From Agelaius tricolor (lineage: Eukaryota > Chordata > Aves > Passeriformes > Icteridae), in the NCBI GenBank assembly GCA_023055355.1, contig JALJCS010000001.1, positions 105,788,881-105,852,880 of the forward strand: a DNA stretch of 64,000 bases. Reading direction: 5' to 3'. Positions 29,134 through 41,902 of this stretch are shown here, in pieces; within the stretch, counting starts at the first letter, position 1; each line of letters opens with the position of its first letter. The notes below the pieces were generated by a model that worked only from the letters and a program-made list of their open reading frames with translations, searched no databases and was not told where the DNA came from. Both the position numbers and the translations under genes were made by a program.

Positions 29134-32100
29134 CTGAAAAATAAAGGAAAAGGGGGAAAAAGTTAATAGGAAAAAATAAAAGACCCCCAAACCCACACAC
29201 ACTTTAGGCTTAGTAATTAATAGTTTTAAAAGATTTTTCCAAAGTTACTTTTGCCTAAGACAAAAAGTTTAATAAATACCATACTTTATTAAAAAGGTTC
29301 ATATGCCGTACACATGAAGACGAATATAAAAAAACTTTTAAAAAGTCAGACAAAATACTTAAAAAGTATACTACCTTGATCGTGACTTAGACTTGTGTTT
29401 GCGGCTTGCCTTCTTACCAGACCTTTGAGATTTCTCCATGGAGCATGACCGAATATGCTTCGATTTCTTAGACTTCTTTTCTTTACTGCTTCCTGGTGAT
29501 TCAGAACTACTCCTTGCACTAGATTCAGAGCCTGATCGTTTTTTGCTATCTTTGGTAGTAACTTTTTTGCTTTCTTGTCTGGAATCCTGTCTTATTATTT
29601 TCACACATATTGAATCACTGCGAGAGAAAGTTCTTTCGCTGTCTCTTTTTCTCTTTAATCTACTGTCATCATGATTGCCGGCCTTACTTTCTTTTTCCTC
29701 TTTTTTGGGCTTATCTTTTCTTTTTTCCTGATCTCTCTCCCTTTCTCTGTTCTTTTTTTTGTCTTTATCTACACCTCCACCCTGCTCCTTCTTCCTTTCT
29801 TGATCTTTACCCTCACTTTTATGTTTGTGCCTATTTCCAGTAGGGCTTCTACGCTGCTCTTCAGCTTTACGCCTGTCCCTGCTCCTGCTGCGGCTCGCAC
29901 GGTTGGCTCGCCGGTCTCTTGAGCGGCTGCCGCTTCTACGTCTGTCCCAGCTTCTCTCTCTCGAAGGACTCCGATTTCTCCGCCTCTCCCCCCTTTCAGC
30001 ACTGTGATTTCTACTAGATCTTCTCCTTTCCCTTATTTTCTCCCTGCTCCTACTCCTCTCTCTCCTGTTTCTGTGGGAGTAACTCCTGCTTCTACTGCGC
30101 CTAACTTTATGTGATGGGGTCCTACTGCGACTGTGTCTCTTCTTCCTTTTGGGAGAGGAAGAACGTGAAGTGCTGCGACTGCTACCTGAGCTAGTGCTGT
30201 AGGAAGAACTGGATACTGTGCTGCTACTGCTGCTGCTCCTGCTATTGCTGCTGCTGCTACCACTGCTAGAGCTTCTTGACCCACTCCTTCCTGTCCTCTC
30301 TTTACCCTCTTTCTTGAGTTCTACATCAGGAGCGACTGCATTTGGAGATCTCTTCTTTTCATGAACCATATCTGCTTCAATTTCTTTTGCCTCCTGTGAT
30401 GCTAAGTTACTATTCTGTTCTTTGTTGGTAAATTCACTCATCTCTTTTGAAACTTTTTCATTTTGTAGCTTTTCTTCTGAAAAAAGAAGTACACAGAAAA
30501 CAAAATGCAAATAATTTTGAGCAGTATGTCAGTAATTTCCACACCATTACATTAACAAAACCAAGTCTCCAAGCACCTCTCATAATACTCATAATTCAAA
30601 CACTGCCACTATACCAACTACTTAACAAACCACTCTCTCTTCTTATAATTCTAGAAAAGTTGTCCTCTTGGTTTAGAAGTAGAGCCCAGTCATTTTAGAA
30701 GTATTGATATTATTCCATGTTTTAATGGTTTAAGATGAAGTTCTCAAACAAATATCCTGGAACATCCGAACTCCCAAACTCATCTACACAAAAGACTTTT
30801 TCCTTTTGCAACCTTTCTGCACACCTGACTCTCCCCTTCTGCTTCCTACAAGACTCCTCATCAATACAGCAGGAAGTACTGATGCTTCCTGCCTTTCTCA
30901 GAGCCCCATTCATCTGGGTTTGAGGATTACTGTCTGGTCTGAAGAAGCCATATTTCTCACAAAGTGAGACCCTCAGAGCATTTCTCAGAGGTTTTCAAAA
31001 ATAAAAATTATTTTTATTCAATCTAGGATTCTTTGCATCACTGCCAACCTAATCTCCCCATTTTAAATTGAATCCAGAAAAAATAACTGACATACATTTT
31101 TTAACTAAAAATGGGCTTTTGATGTGGGCCATCATTTCCTGAATTAATTTAGGGAATAAAACTGCATCCAGAAACCCAGAGGGGTTCAAATGGCAGCTAA
31201 TGGTCAAATTTAACCCAGAAAACAATTCCAGCTGGTCCCCAAGTTATTGGGCAATACAGGCTGAAGCCAGTGTATATTAGATAATGCTGTATTGTCCATC
31301 AGAAATCTTCTGCCTTTCCAAAACACTGCTGCAAATGAGACTCTGCACTAGCATTCTTCAGTATTATGGATATACAGAATCAGCTGCTTTACACCCTACT
31401 TTTGTATTTCTGCAAATAGTCCCATGGAGATGTCTCCACACTGACATCTGGCTTCCTGCACTAGAAGACAGAGGTCACAGGCCACCACTCAGACACTCTC
31501 CACATGGCCATGTTTTTATGCATACATCTTCCAACACTCAAAGAGAGACAGGACTATTAAGAAAACCAAAAGTTTAGCTAGTCCAGCCTTTCATTAAAGG
31601 CTCCATATGTCTTATTTTCAGGCTTTTAAATAAAAAGTTAATGGAGGAAACCATCAATTTTAAGTTGTATCATAATAGCACTTTCTCCTCCAGCCTGTGA
31701 ACTTGGTTCATGACTTTTTAACACTGCATCCATCTTTAGACAGCTCTTCAGCACTGGGATCAAATGTGCTACCATTTTGGCCTACATTACTTGTACAAAA
31801 GGACAAACCTTACCTTGTATGGAGAAACAGAAGTAAATCACAGGGTTTTGGCTTTTTTAAATTTGAATTTTAAAAATATTATTTATAAAATTCAGTTTCA
31901 TATTTTTTTTGCTTAAAACATATTTCTTTGCCATCAATTTACATACACTAAGTAGTAAACTCCATATACAGTGGCACAGTAAGAAGACATCATAAGGTTT
32001 ACCTTCTAGCTGTTTTTCTAGTAGTAGTTGCTGTTCTCTCTCTTTTCTCCAAAACGCTTCCTGTTTTTGCCTTATTCTGTGTCGTAATTCCTCATCATCA

Positions 32101-35100
32101 GTATCAGATGATTCAGAGCCTCTGTCACTCCTCTCATCTTCACTGTCTCCTGATCCATAACCACCCAGTCCACCTGCGTGCATAAAGTCCAGTCTATCAC
32201 GAGGAAAGATTAAGCTTTGCTCTTAATACTTCTGTGAGGCAAAGAGGAGAGTAACATTGCCCTTCCTTCACTTCCTCTCTCTGAAGAAGTCACTTCATTC
32301 TGGTAAGTGCCAGTGCTGTTTGCCAGTGTGTTCAAGGCCCCCGTATCTGCAATGATGGTCACTGTCTGCTTCTACTCCTTCTGGAACAGCTTGTTTATTT
32401 TCAGCAAGCAACCACTGTGACTATGGTACTTTTTTTCCATTGTATGGAAAGGCAAAAAAGCTCCCTGTGGAGACTGTAACAGTGCCTGCCTCTGTATCAG
32501 CAACGGGACAGAAAATGTCTGGGATCTTTCCCAGAGGACATCTCTGAAATGACTTCAGCTGCCTCCATAGTCCAAGGCTACAGAAATTCTGAATGCCATA
32601 ACAATTTTTTCCATATGATTTAGAAAACACTGCACTTTGACAGGTATGGAGATGGAATAGAAACAGACTTTCTTCTCCCCCTGAGATATTTAACTACTGG
32701 ACTGATAAGGATAAAGTCAGTTTAAACATGACATGGATTTCTTTCAGTCTGAGGTCCTTAGGATCTTTACTGAGTTAGTTTTTAAACATGAATACTTGTG
32801 ATGATAACATTTAATCTAATTCATCAATATTCCATGTAATGAACACATAACTGATCACTGACACTGCTGTAGTACATTTTAGATGATAAAGGTCATGTTG
32901 GGAGAAACCTCTTGCAGTTGTGTCTCAAGCTGGAATTTCAATCTCTCTTTCCTGTGTTGTTTCTGGCAGTATATGATATGGGTGCCTTTGTGTTTATGTA
33001 GCTTTGCAATAAAATAATAATGACAAAGATTATAATATTTTTATTTATAGACTTTCACATTACTCTTCTATCAACTTTCCCCTCTCGTTCATATGGATCA
33101 AAACAGAAGAAAAGTATGAAATAGTATTCCTTTCTTTGAAGGCTGCAGTGTGCTTTTGAAACTATCATACTTTGACAAGTAAATTTATCTAAAATTTTTA
33201 CATATTTTCAAAATTAGGGCAAGATTCTCATACACTAAATCACACTGCCTAGTCCTTTACTTCAGCAACTATCCCACTTATATATCAGTAGGACCACCTG
33301 TGGAACAAACAAAGGTGCTGATAATGATAAAGTTATCAGAAAGTGACCCATACTCCCAGGCAATTAAAATCTAGTTTCAAAATGCAATTTCTAGAAATGC
33401 AAGGCAAAAGTGAAAGTCCCCCTTTAAGCCCTCTCAAAAATAAGGAACATACTTACCGAGTCCAGTGAGGGAAGCCAGTGCACTGGACTGTGCCAGCTGT
33501 TTTGCAGGAGCTTTGTATCACATCAACAACAGGAACAACATGTTAACACAAATAGCCACGATTTCATAGTCATGAGTCTATGGTATTGTTAAATCTACTA
33601 CTATTGCTGTTCTTTGGAGGGAGAGAAGAAACATTAAAAACGCATCATCCATTTAAAACCACTTCTAGATTTTCTGACCATGAAGATTTAGAATTTAACT
33701 GCAAATTAACAGTGAACAGAAAAAACCCAAATATATACTCATAAATCACTTTCCAAGTTACAGCATCTGGACATAATTTTCAACTTCAGTAGTTACATAC
33801 TTAGATTAACTCTGTTATGTTAAAATAATCTGTTCTGTAAGTACAATACATGTTAATAGCAAAAGCAAATTAATTACTAATTGAGGACTCAAAGTTCATC
33901 TCTTTTCACTTCTGAACAGCTTTGAGATAAAGATGATAGTAGTAAGGAACAGCTACAACTCAAGAGCCATTGACACACAGGTACCATTTTAACTGAAATG
34001 AATTGTATGAAAAAAATGGAATAACTCAAGTAACTCACAATACACTGCACATGACAATTGTACATGATTACTGGATTTGAACTCTACCAAGCTGGATGCA
34101 TTATACTGGAATTGTTCTTGAGGGAGAACTATGGAGGTTAAATGTTCTAAAGACATGCAAATACAGAATTTTTGCAGAAGAAACTAAAAAGAAAAAACCT
34201 CCCAAACCCAGCATACCTTTAGTTGCTTTACGGTGAACATCTTTGGCCACATAATAGATTTCTTCATTTGTGACATCTAAGAGAATCTCTGTCAGCAGCA
34301 TTTTTGTCAGCATCATCTGAAGAAAATTGCATATACGATTAAAGGCCAAAACATCTTGAATAAATTCTGCATTCAAATTATATCCATACAGCTTCACTTC
34401 TTTTGATGACTATGAAAGTTGTCTCCTGCACATTTTATTTAATAACTTCTTTCAAAAGACATGACTAAAAAACCAAGAAAAGATTGAAGCTGTTTAAATG
34501 TGACCTGATTTCACAACTCTAAAGTTTCTATTTTAACTGTGAACTGTGTCTGCATGTATTGCACACAGCTATCCAGGCACTGATCTTAATGTCTAAAATG
34601 ATTATAACAATGAATATCTAAATCAGCAATGTACTTAGACTGATTCCAATTATTCTTTCAAAAAATAAAGAGCACTTTTCTGACTGGTATGCTGCCTGTA
34701 AAGATCATCAGAGGTTACTTATGCAGCATTTTATTATTACATATTTTCTACAAAAATTGAAAAAAAAAATTGAGGTGGTAGCTAGTTCCCCAAGTCGTTT
34801 ATGTTTGGCCACATGCTCTACAAAAATATATTCATCAAACTTAGTAGAATTCAGGGCCTTAATTAACAAGAATTCCCAAGTATGAAGGTTGTGCAGACAC
34901 AGTGAAACTGTTGGTGATCTAGGATTTAGTGCTGTAGCACTTCATTGCAAGAATATATTTCTTAAATACCCTTTCATAGGAACTGAGGCTGAAGCACAGA
35001 TTTGAAATGGGTGCACTTAATCACTAAAAGTTTTCAGAAATTTGTGAAGTGAAACAAAATCTAGAATTAGTATAGATCAATGTAAAGATTTTAGTCATTA

Positions 35101-38100
35101 CATTCTTTCACTATTGTGCAAAATATGAGTTACATAACTGATATCCTTGTTTCTCAAATATAACCCTGCTTTACTGTACAATGCATACTGCACCTCTGTT
35201 GACAGCATCAGGCATAGAAAAAGTGATTTACTTTGATATGCCTGAAAAATATGAGCAGTTAAACAGAAATACTTAGTGAGAACTACATTATTAATACCAT
35301 TTGATACTCCTTTTCTTCTTCTGTCATTTCTGGTTCACTTTGCTCCTCTTGAGGAGCTGGGGATGGACTCCTGCTGATTTTCCCAACACTTACAGCTTCT
35401 GTGTTTTCAGCATCTTCATCTTCCTCATCACTGTCCTACAAGTAGAGCATCATACACTTCAGGAAAAACTTAAATATCAAACTCCTCAGTTTCTATTTTT
35501 AATAAGACAGCTTCATTTACTTTGTACTGAAATCTGTATTACAAGTTATCATAAAACCATTTATTTTCTCCCTTCCTAAAAAATATGCAGGTACAGGTAC
35601 CCACACAAGTTAAGAAAATACTTAGTTGTCAGCTCCCTGCCAGACATATGCTTTGGACTACAGAAAATATAACTGCTAAAATGAAGGCAATGCAAGGTTG
35701 CCTAAATTAGCTCAGTTTAGCAAATACAGGTATCTGAATATTTTCAGCTGCTGATTTGGAATTCTGACTTTCAAAAACTCTGTACATTCCAAAAGGGAAA
35801 AAAAAAGTCCGATTCCTTGTTTCTTTGCTATTACAGATCAAATTATAAACTTCTACCTCTTAGCCATTAAACACTTCAAAACATCAAGCAATTATCAACA
35901 GAGCAGCAGCTTAACCTTACTTTAAAAAACAAAAGCAATGAGGTAACCAGGAACGCAGAGTCTCTCCTTGTAAGAGACTAAAAAGTTGATACCTTTCAGG
36001 AAATACAAACCTGAGCAAAAAACAAGCAGTTATACTTACGAATTTACTTCTCTGAGGTAACCGTGGGCCATCCCCTTCTTCAGCCTCCTCACTTTCCTTT
36101 TTCTCTTTTTTAGACATCTGTGAACGTTGCTGCTCCATTCTCTCTTTTTCCAACTTTTTCTGTTTTTCTCTTTCCATCTTTTCCAGGCCCTCACGAATCC
36201 AGGCAGGCAGAGTTCTACGCTTCACAGCATCTACATAAGCAAGGTTTACAGTTTTGCAAGATGAAAAAACCTTCCCCCCACAAAAAGGAATAAAAATATC
36301 CCCCTAAACAAAGAAGTAAACCCCCTATCCCCATCAAAACAAGTCCCACATCTGATTGTGTGGAAAAAACATTTAAAATTGCTTTTTCTTTCCCTGCTTT
36401 TACTTGCTACTAAAAAGAAAAAAGGTCTTCAAATTTTGCAGTTCTTTATGAAATACAGCTTTGAAATTTTTCATTAAGGAGTGGTTAACATGTACCAATC
36501 TGGGGAGGCTCCTGCTTCACAGGCATCGCAATAGGTGAACGCTGTCGATCTCTGAATGAGGGTCTTTCCCTTCGATTCTGAGTAGGTGCAGGAGGTGCTG
36601 GAGGACCTGGTGGCCCTGGTGGTCCTGGCTGCCAATAAGGTGGGTGAAATCCACCTTGAGGTGGACCAAAAGCAGCCCCATGCTGAAAGAGTAATGCAGT
36701 TTATTTTTCTTCACATGGTAACACTAAATGCAGCATGTGAGCAAGTCGGTCTACAAAAATCCATGCAAGTAGGAATCCATGATTTCTATGCTACTGAGAT
36801 CTCTCCATCTCTTTTACTGTGGTCCCCAAGAAACAAGTTTCTTTTAAATATTTAATGACTAAACTTAGACTTAAGCAAGGATACTTAACAAACCTGAAAG
36901 GGCTTCAACCAATCTCCTTTCACACTGTGCTAAACATTAAGCTCTATAATCACCATCTATCTCCATCAGTTCCATGCCAGCTTAGCATCAGAGCATGCAG
37001 TTAAATAAAGAGTGTACAAAACTAAGATTTAAAAGTCTAGCTATGTTAGCAGTCTTAACTACAGCATGAGAACAAAAATTTAAAGACCAGCCTTTTATTA
37101 CATAGGAATTTTGCACTGAGCACTTTCCAGTAATCCTTCACAGATCTTATTAATATGGTTGATATGATTAAAATATTAAATGCATAATATGCAATTTTTA
37201 GTACAGATCCTGGGTTCTGGGCAATCTCTATACAACCCAAAAATCACAAGTCTTGAGGCATATATGAGGAGTTTTTTATTTTAATATTTACTACCTAGAA
37301 ACGCCAAATGAAACTATTTGAGAAGAGTGTTCAGGAAAAAGGGTACAGTATCAAATATTCCACTGAGTATTTAAGTGACTAGCACTAAGGCACTCTCCAC
37401 TACAATTTCAGGTTAAGCATCTCTTTCATTCAATGCAAAACAAGTTTCCTGTAGTTTTAAGAAAAGCTAATTTTAAGAGTTTGTCCCGTGACAATAAACA
37501 AAAATTATAACAAACTCATGTATTGGAAAATTATTAGTTCCCTATTCCCTATTTAACAGTAGTGTTGAACAAGAGAATTGTAAGAGGAAAAATTATCTAG
37601 AAGATAAAAAATAGCCTAGAAGATAACAAATGCAGGAAGATGGGCAGAAATTTTTTTTGTTTATGAACAGGAAGTAGGTTTTTAGACTGCTAGTTTGTCA
37701 TTTATATCAGGAGATCTGAAGAAAAATACTGAAAATAGAGGGAAGATACAAAACTTCTTTGTGTTTGAAGGTCTGTCCAATGCACCCTGCTATTATTAGC
37801 AACAAAACCACCTACATGTTTATTATACTATACAACTTATATGCCTGAATGAAGAAAAAAGTGGATATGGATTTTTATTTTTTTTTTTAGAAAAACCATT
37901 GTTTATTCAAAGAATCACAGTAGATAGATATGGAAAAGATGAATGGATCATCTGGACTATCTCCCTGCAAATACAGGACTGTTTCCTGTGGTACATTATC
38001 TAGCGTATTTAAGCATATCTTTCTGAATTTATTTTTTTTCCTTCTCCTCTTTTTTGTTTTTTTTAAACACAAAGCTACATAATGTTAATTTATATACTGG

Positions 38101-41100
38101 AACACAGTGATTCATTTTAATACTGCAGACAACAGCCATTTCTTATTAATACTGTAGAAAAATAAAACCCTTTGGCCTCTGAACAGAACTGAGAACTTTA
38201 AAGTATCTTCTGTCAAGTGTTTGGTTAAAATGTATCTTAGCAGATAACAGATTCTGTAGATGTTGGTAGAACTGAAGAATGAAAGTCGCCGCTAGATGAT
38301 ATTAGAGGAACACATCCATGGGAGGGACTCTGCGCGCCTACAGTATTAAAGTAACAAATATGTTTCACCTGATAGTCAAACTGGTTCACTGGCCCCATTG
38401 CAAAGTTATCGGGAGGTCCCCCAAAGTTGTGATTGTTCTGGTTAAACATATGCCTGTTGTCAGGAGTAAACTCCCCACTGTCCTGACTGTTGCTGTCTTC
38501 CGACGGAGGAACAATTTCCATTTGACCTGGGGGGGTTGGAGTCATCCACTGCTGATCTGGAGGTGGGTGAGGGGGCTGGTGAGGCATTCCCCATTCTGTT
38601 CAGGATTCAGAATACAATTCAACACCAAGTTAGTATAATTTATATGAGTCACCAATCACTCAGTGCTCTTGCATTTATCACAAGGTTCCTCAAAGCATCA
38701 CAGATGATAAAGCAAGGAAGAATCATCAATCTGCAGACTATATTATACTGTCTCAATAATTTCTTCAACTAAACAAAGGAAATACAAATAGCTATTGCTG
38801 AACTGAACCATGCAGTTGGGGGACAGAATTGGACAGGTACAGACATCCTGTAAATTTGTTTTTATAAATTTCTAGTAATAATGAGTTCACCACAAGACTT
38901 ACAAATTGCTTAAACTTAAAAACCTGCTCCTACTTCTCTACATCAATTTTGAAAGCAAGGAGCAATTTTACTATTTTGCATAATAGACTTGAAATACCTA
39001 CTATGGAAGGAAAATGGTGCTGTAAGCAGCACAACCACTGGAACCACTGAAACCTGTGCTCCAAAGTCTTGAGTCCTGATAATGGATGATTTCTTGGATT
39101 GCCCAATATCTAGCACAGGTCCCAGAATAAGCTATAGTTGTAAGCCCTCAAACACATGTTACAATTGGCTAACAGAGTGAAAAGGGTCCAAGGAATGAAT
39201 TAATAGCTCGTGTGGCCATAATTTTTGACTGACTCCTTAAAAAGACAAAAACTATGTGCACTATACAGATACTTATAGACCATGACAGAGCTGCCTTATA
39301 ACTCTCACCAGTAACAGAATTAGATTATAGCCTCTCAGGTTAATTCCTACCTTCCATCCAGTCCTTCAGTACATTTTTCTAATTTTTACTGTCCTTCCCA
39401 TCTGCATCATAATTGCATCTATTACTGTAGCAACTAAAAAGTGCTATTATAGCTTTTCTATTTCTGTGAAAATTTCTCCTTACTGTACAGAAATACAGCT
39501 AGAATACACTCTTCCACATAAAAAAGTTAAAAATTCTCACATGTGCCTACAGTAACTTGTAGTCTAGTGCAGGTAGGTGAAACCTGATAACTACATCCCT
39601 TTTATTATGCACATATAAAAGCTACCAATAACATATTAAGCCTACTTATATTAAATGTTACATTTCAATAAATTCAGATAGTGACAGTGAAAACTGGGAG
39701 CGTTATTCTCTCAACCATTAACAGAATCAAGTATGAAGTGCAGTTTTCCCCAAAACAACTCAGGACATGCACACAGGCTTACTATGTTGCTCATACACTT
39801 CAAATTGCATTACAGTATAGCGTCATAACCCAGCTTTCAGAAAATAATTTCAGAAAAATTCTTAGGAGAAAATAACCTATTTCTATCCCATTCTTATTAC
39901 CAGTGGTATCTTGTGAAGTTTTAAAAAGAAAATTAATTTTTGGGAAAAAATAAAGTTTGGAGGAAGTAAAAAATACAGAAAATAATCAATACTAATAGAA
40001 GAGTACAATCAACTTTAACTTATAATGACTGAAAAATACTGACAATCAGATACCTAAGTTAAAAGGGTAAATCCTAAGTACATGAAACGCAATAAAACCA
40101 TATTTTTCACACAGAATTTCGCTGATCTTCCTTTTTAAAGATTTTATGACATCTAAAGCCAGCATCAGTTATACTGTGAACTCATTCTACACTTCAAGAT
40201 GATGCCAGAAGCAGGTATTACACGACAGGAGAGGCAACAGTAGCTCTCTGAGTAGGAGCTGTGATTAATAAATCAACTGGTAGTTTTGCTTTTTGAAGCC
40301 TGAGGGACAGGGTATGTTTGCACCAAAAAAATCTGACAAGAATAAAATGAAAAAACATGAAAAAAATGAATGAACAGGAAGGGAAACAAACCTGGCTGCC
40401 ACATTCTGTTGAAATTGGGATCCCCCTGAAAATTATTATGGTTGTTTGGACCAGACTCTATTCCTGAAATATCCTGTCCGTTTGGCATCATTCCTTGCTG
40501 TTCCACCACGTTCTGTTGCCCTGAGGCTTCTCGCTGAGCAATCCATGCTTGAGCTAATGCAGCCCAGTCAATCTGGCCTAAAATAAACAGAGGAAGTTAA
40601 AGAGGTTAGAACTCGTATGTCTGAAGTTTAACACTGTTTCTCAATTGCATGCCTTATTGCTCAAGATAAATGGGCAATATTTACCTTCAGCAAGCACTGT
40701 GAGCACCATTTAAACTTATTCACAGTGTACAGTAAAAGAAACAAAGCAAATGTCAGTGTACACACTTGCTGAAGTAGTTTCTCTGCATATGTTCAAAATG
40801 TCACAAGGCAGATTATTTTACATTCACATTAGCATTGAATGGGTGGTAGTAATGCACTTTTTTTATATGTGAGCTAATTTTGACATCAGAAGTTAATATA
40901 CCTATCCTTATATTATAAATTCATGAATATCTGAGAGTAAAAAAGATACATATTTGGAAAATTATTCTTCAATGTACCCTCTTCATATAACCCTTGTTAT
41001 AACCCCTATATTATGTTACAGTTCTCTCTCCCATTCTTTTTCTTTACTGCCATTCCTATCAATAAATAAATAAATAGCACTCTCAGATAAGAACACCAGT

Positions 41101-41902
41101 ATGTCTTCTGCTTATTATCAAATTAGGAAAACCTTCCAGTGAATTTAACAGAAATTAAAGTGACAGTAAAACTTGTGTGCCTGATCACTTTGCCTTAGTA
41201 TTAAATACACACCTGCACTTTCATCCATTTCTCTATTTCTCTTGATATTTTGAATGTTGCCACCTCATTCTCAATTTAAGGTATATTATGTTCTACTCTT
41301 TAAAGCACTTGGTGGTTTTGGTGGGGGAAAAAATTCAAACAAGAGATCATGATTATCACTGCTGTAACCTAAATCAAGAACTGCATTGGTCTTCCAGTGA
41401 GTTTTTTTTTTTCTGTATATAAAATCTGCATTAATACTTCTGCCACACAGGTACTGAATAAAAAAGCATATTCTCTCAAACAAAGGATTTAGCTTATCTA
41501 AAGAACTGACAGGGATACATATCTAGTAACAGAGGTCTAAATGTTGATCTGTATGACTGGTAAAATACTGTTAAATTGTGTAGGATAACTCAGGTTTCTT
41601 GCTTGTATTTGCATATTATATATTAACTATGTGAAAACATTTGTATGAACCTTTGTACGTTTTCTATGTTTTCTAGTTCAGAAAAGCATCATAAATGTAC
41701 TATCTTGAGAGCAGCTACAAAGGCAACTATGAGTCATACTCTGTTACGAAGATTCAAAAATTTAAATGACAACACATTAAAAGAATGAATCCACAAAGCT
41801 TTCTATATACTTACTTGGATCTTGCTGGTGCTGAAATGACTGCATCCACTGCTGTTGGTTCAAAGGCCATTGCTGCCAAGGTTGTCCACCTTGATCCCAC
41901 AT
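29103..41902 (-). CDS. PNISR: PNISR (PNN-interacting serine/arginine-rich protein)
   Basis: Eleven coding exons join in phase to 2475 nt, 824 aa (human 805): 41815-41902, 40392-40577, 38369-38595, 36496-36682, 36040-36230, 35298-35435, 34217-34316, 33457-33510, 32003-32173, 29375-30476 and 29103-29133. PNISR is a nuclear-speckle SR-related protein that binds pinin and is linked to pre-mRNA processing. The order of regions is: a Trp/Gln-rich N-terminus (MWDQGGQPWQQW), a Pro/Gly-rich stretch, a Lys/Glu-rich helical segment around residues 240-270 (EKMEREKQKKLEKERMEQQ), acidic Ser/Glu patches (SDEEDEDAEN; DSEDERSDR), and a long Ser tract then Arg/Ser and Lys-rich tail from about 490 to the end (SRSTTPLRRKR). 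There is no RRM. The start MWDQGG is identical to human. A non-coding first exon is inferred in the CpG island at 54.1-54.4 kb. Confidence 0.97.
29375..30476 (-). CDS. PNISR: PNISR coding exon 10 (RS domain)
   Basis: Acceptor TTTTTTCAG, donor GTAGTA. It encodes about 367 residues: EEKLQNEKVSKEMSEF, then a polyserine tract, Ser-Pro-Lys-Arg and SRSR repeats, a Lys/Glu/Arg stretch and KASRKHKSKSRSR. The serine tract and RS repeats are low-complexity and probably account for the length difference from human. Confidence 0.97.
32003..32173 (-). CDS. PNISR: PNISR coding exon 9
   Basis: Acceptor GCACGCAG, donor GTAAAC. It encodes GLGGYGSGDSEDERSDRGSE through RHRIRQKQEAFWRKERE to EKQLE; 57 codons, phase 1 to 1. 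Confidence 0.95.
33457..33510 (-). CDS. PNISR: PNISR coding exon 8 (54 nt)
   Basis: Acceptor GATACAAAG, donor GTAAGT. It encodes APAKQLAQSSALASLTGLG; same phase in and out, so skipping would keep the frame. Too short to stand out as an ORF. Confidence 0.92.
34217..34316 (-). CDS. PNISR: PNISR coding exon 7
   Basis: Acceptor TTTTCTTCAG, donor GTATGC. It encodes MMLTKMLLTEILLDVTNEE to HRKATK, a conserved hydrophobic helix region. Confidence 0.95.
35298..35435 (-). CDS. PNISR: PNISR coding exon 6
   Basis: Acceptor TACTTGTAG, donor GTATTA. It encodes DSDEEDEDAENTEAVSVGK to MTEEEKEYQM, 46 codons, phase 0 at both ends. Strongly acidic. Confidence 0.93.
36040..36230 (-). CDS. PNISR: PNISR coding exon 5
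   Basis: Acceptor CTTATGTAG, donor GTAAGT. It encodes AVKRRTLPAWIREGLEKMER through the Lys/Glu helix to PRLPQRSKF. Confidence 0.95.
36496..36682 (-). CDS. PNISR: PNISR coding exon 4
   Basis: Acceptor CTCTTTCAG, donor GTACAT. It encodes HGAAFGPPQGGFHPPYWQPG, a Gly/Pro-rich run, then RRERPSFRDRQRSPIAMPV and KQEPPQI. Confidence 0.95.
38369..38595 (-). CDS. PNISR: PNISR coding exon 3
   Basis: Acceptor CCTGAACAG, donor GTGAAA. It encodes EWGMPHQPPHPPPDQQWM to GPVNQFDYQ and ends in phase 0. The frame stays open for a further 43 codons into the intron. Confidence 0.95.
40392..40577 (-). CDS. PNISR: PNISR coding exon 2
   Basis: Acceptor TATTTTAG, donor GTTTGT. It encodes QIDWAALAQAWIAQREASGQ to GDPNFNRMWQP; 62 codons in length, phase 1 to 1. 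Confidence 0.95.
41815..41902 (-). CDS. PNISR: PNISR coding exon 1
   Basis: ATG at 41900-41902, donor GTAAGT. It encodes MWDQGGQPWQQWPLNQQQ to QQDP(S). About 31 nt of 5' UTR precede the ATG back to an acceptor TTTTTAG near 41934-41935. Confidence 0.95.

Noticed and set aside
29438..30284. Open frames opposite PNISR exon 10
   Set aside because: Shadows of the low-complexity RS-coding sequence (Leu/Phe-rich or Ala/Val-rich on other frames).
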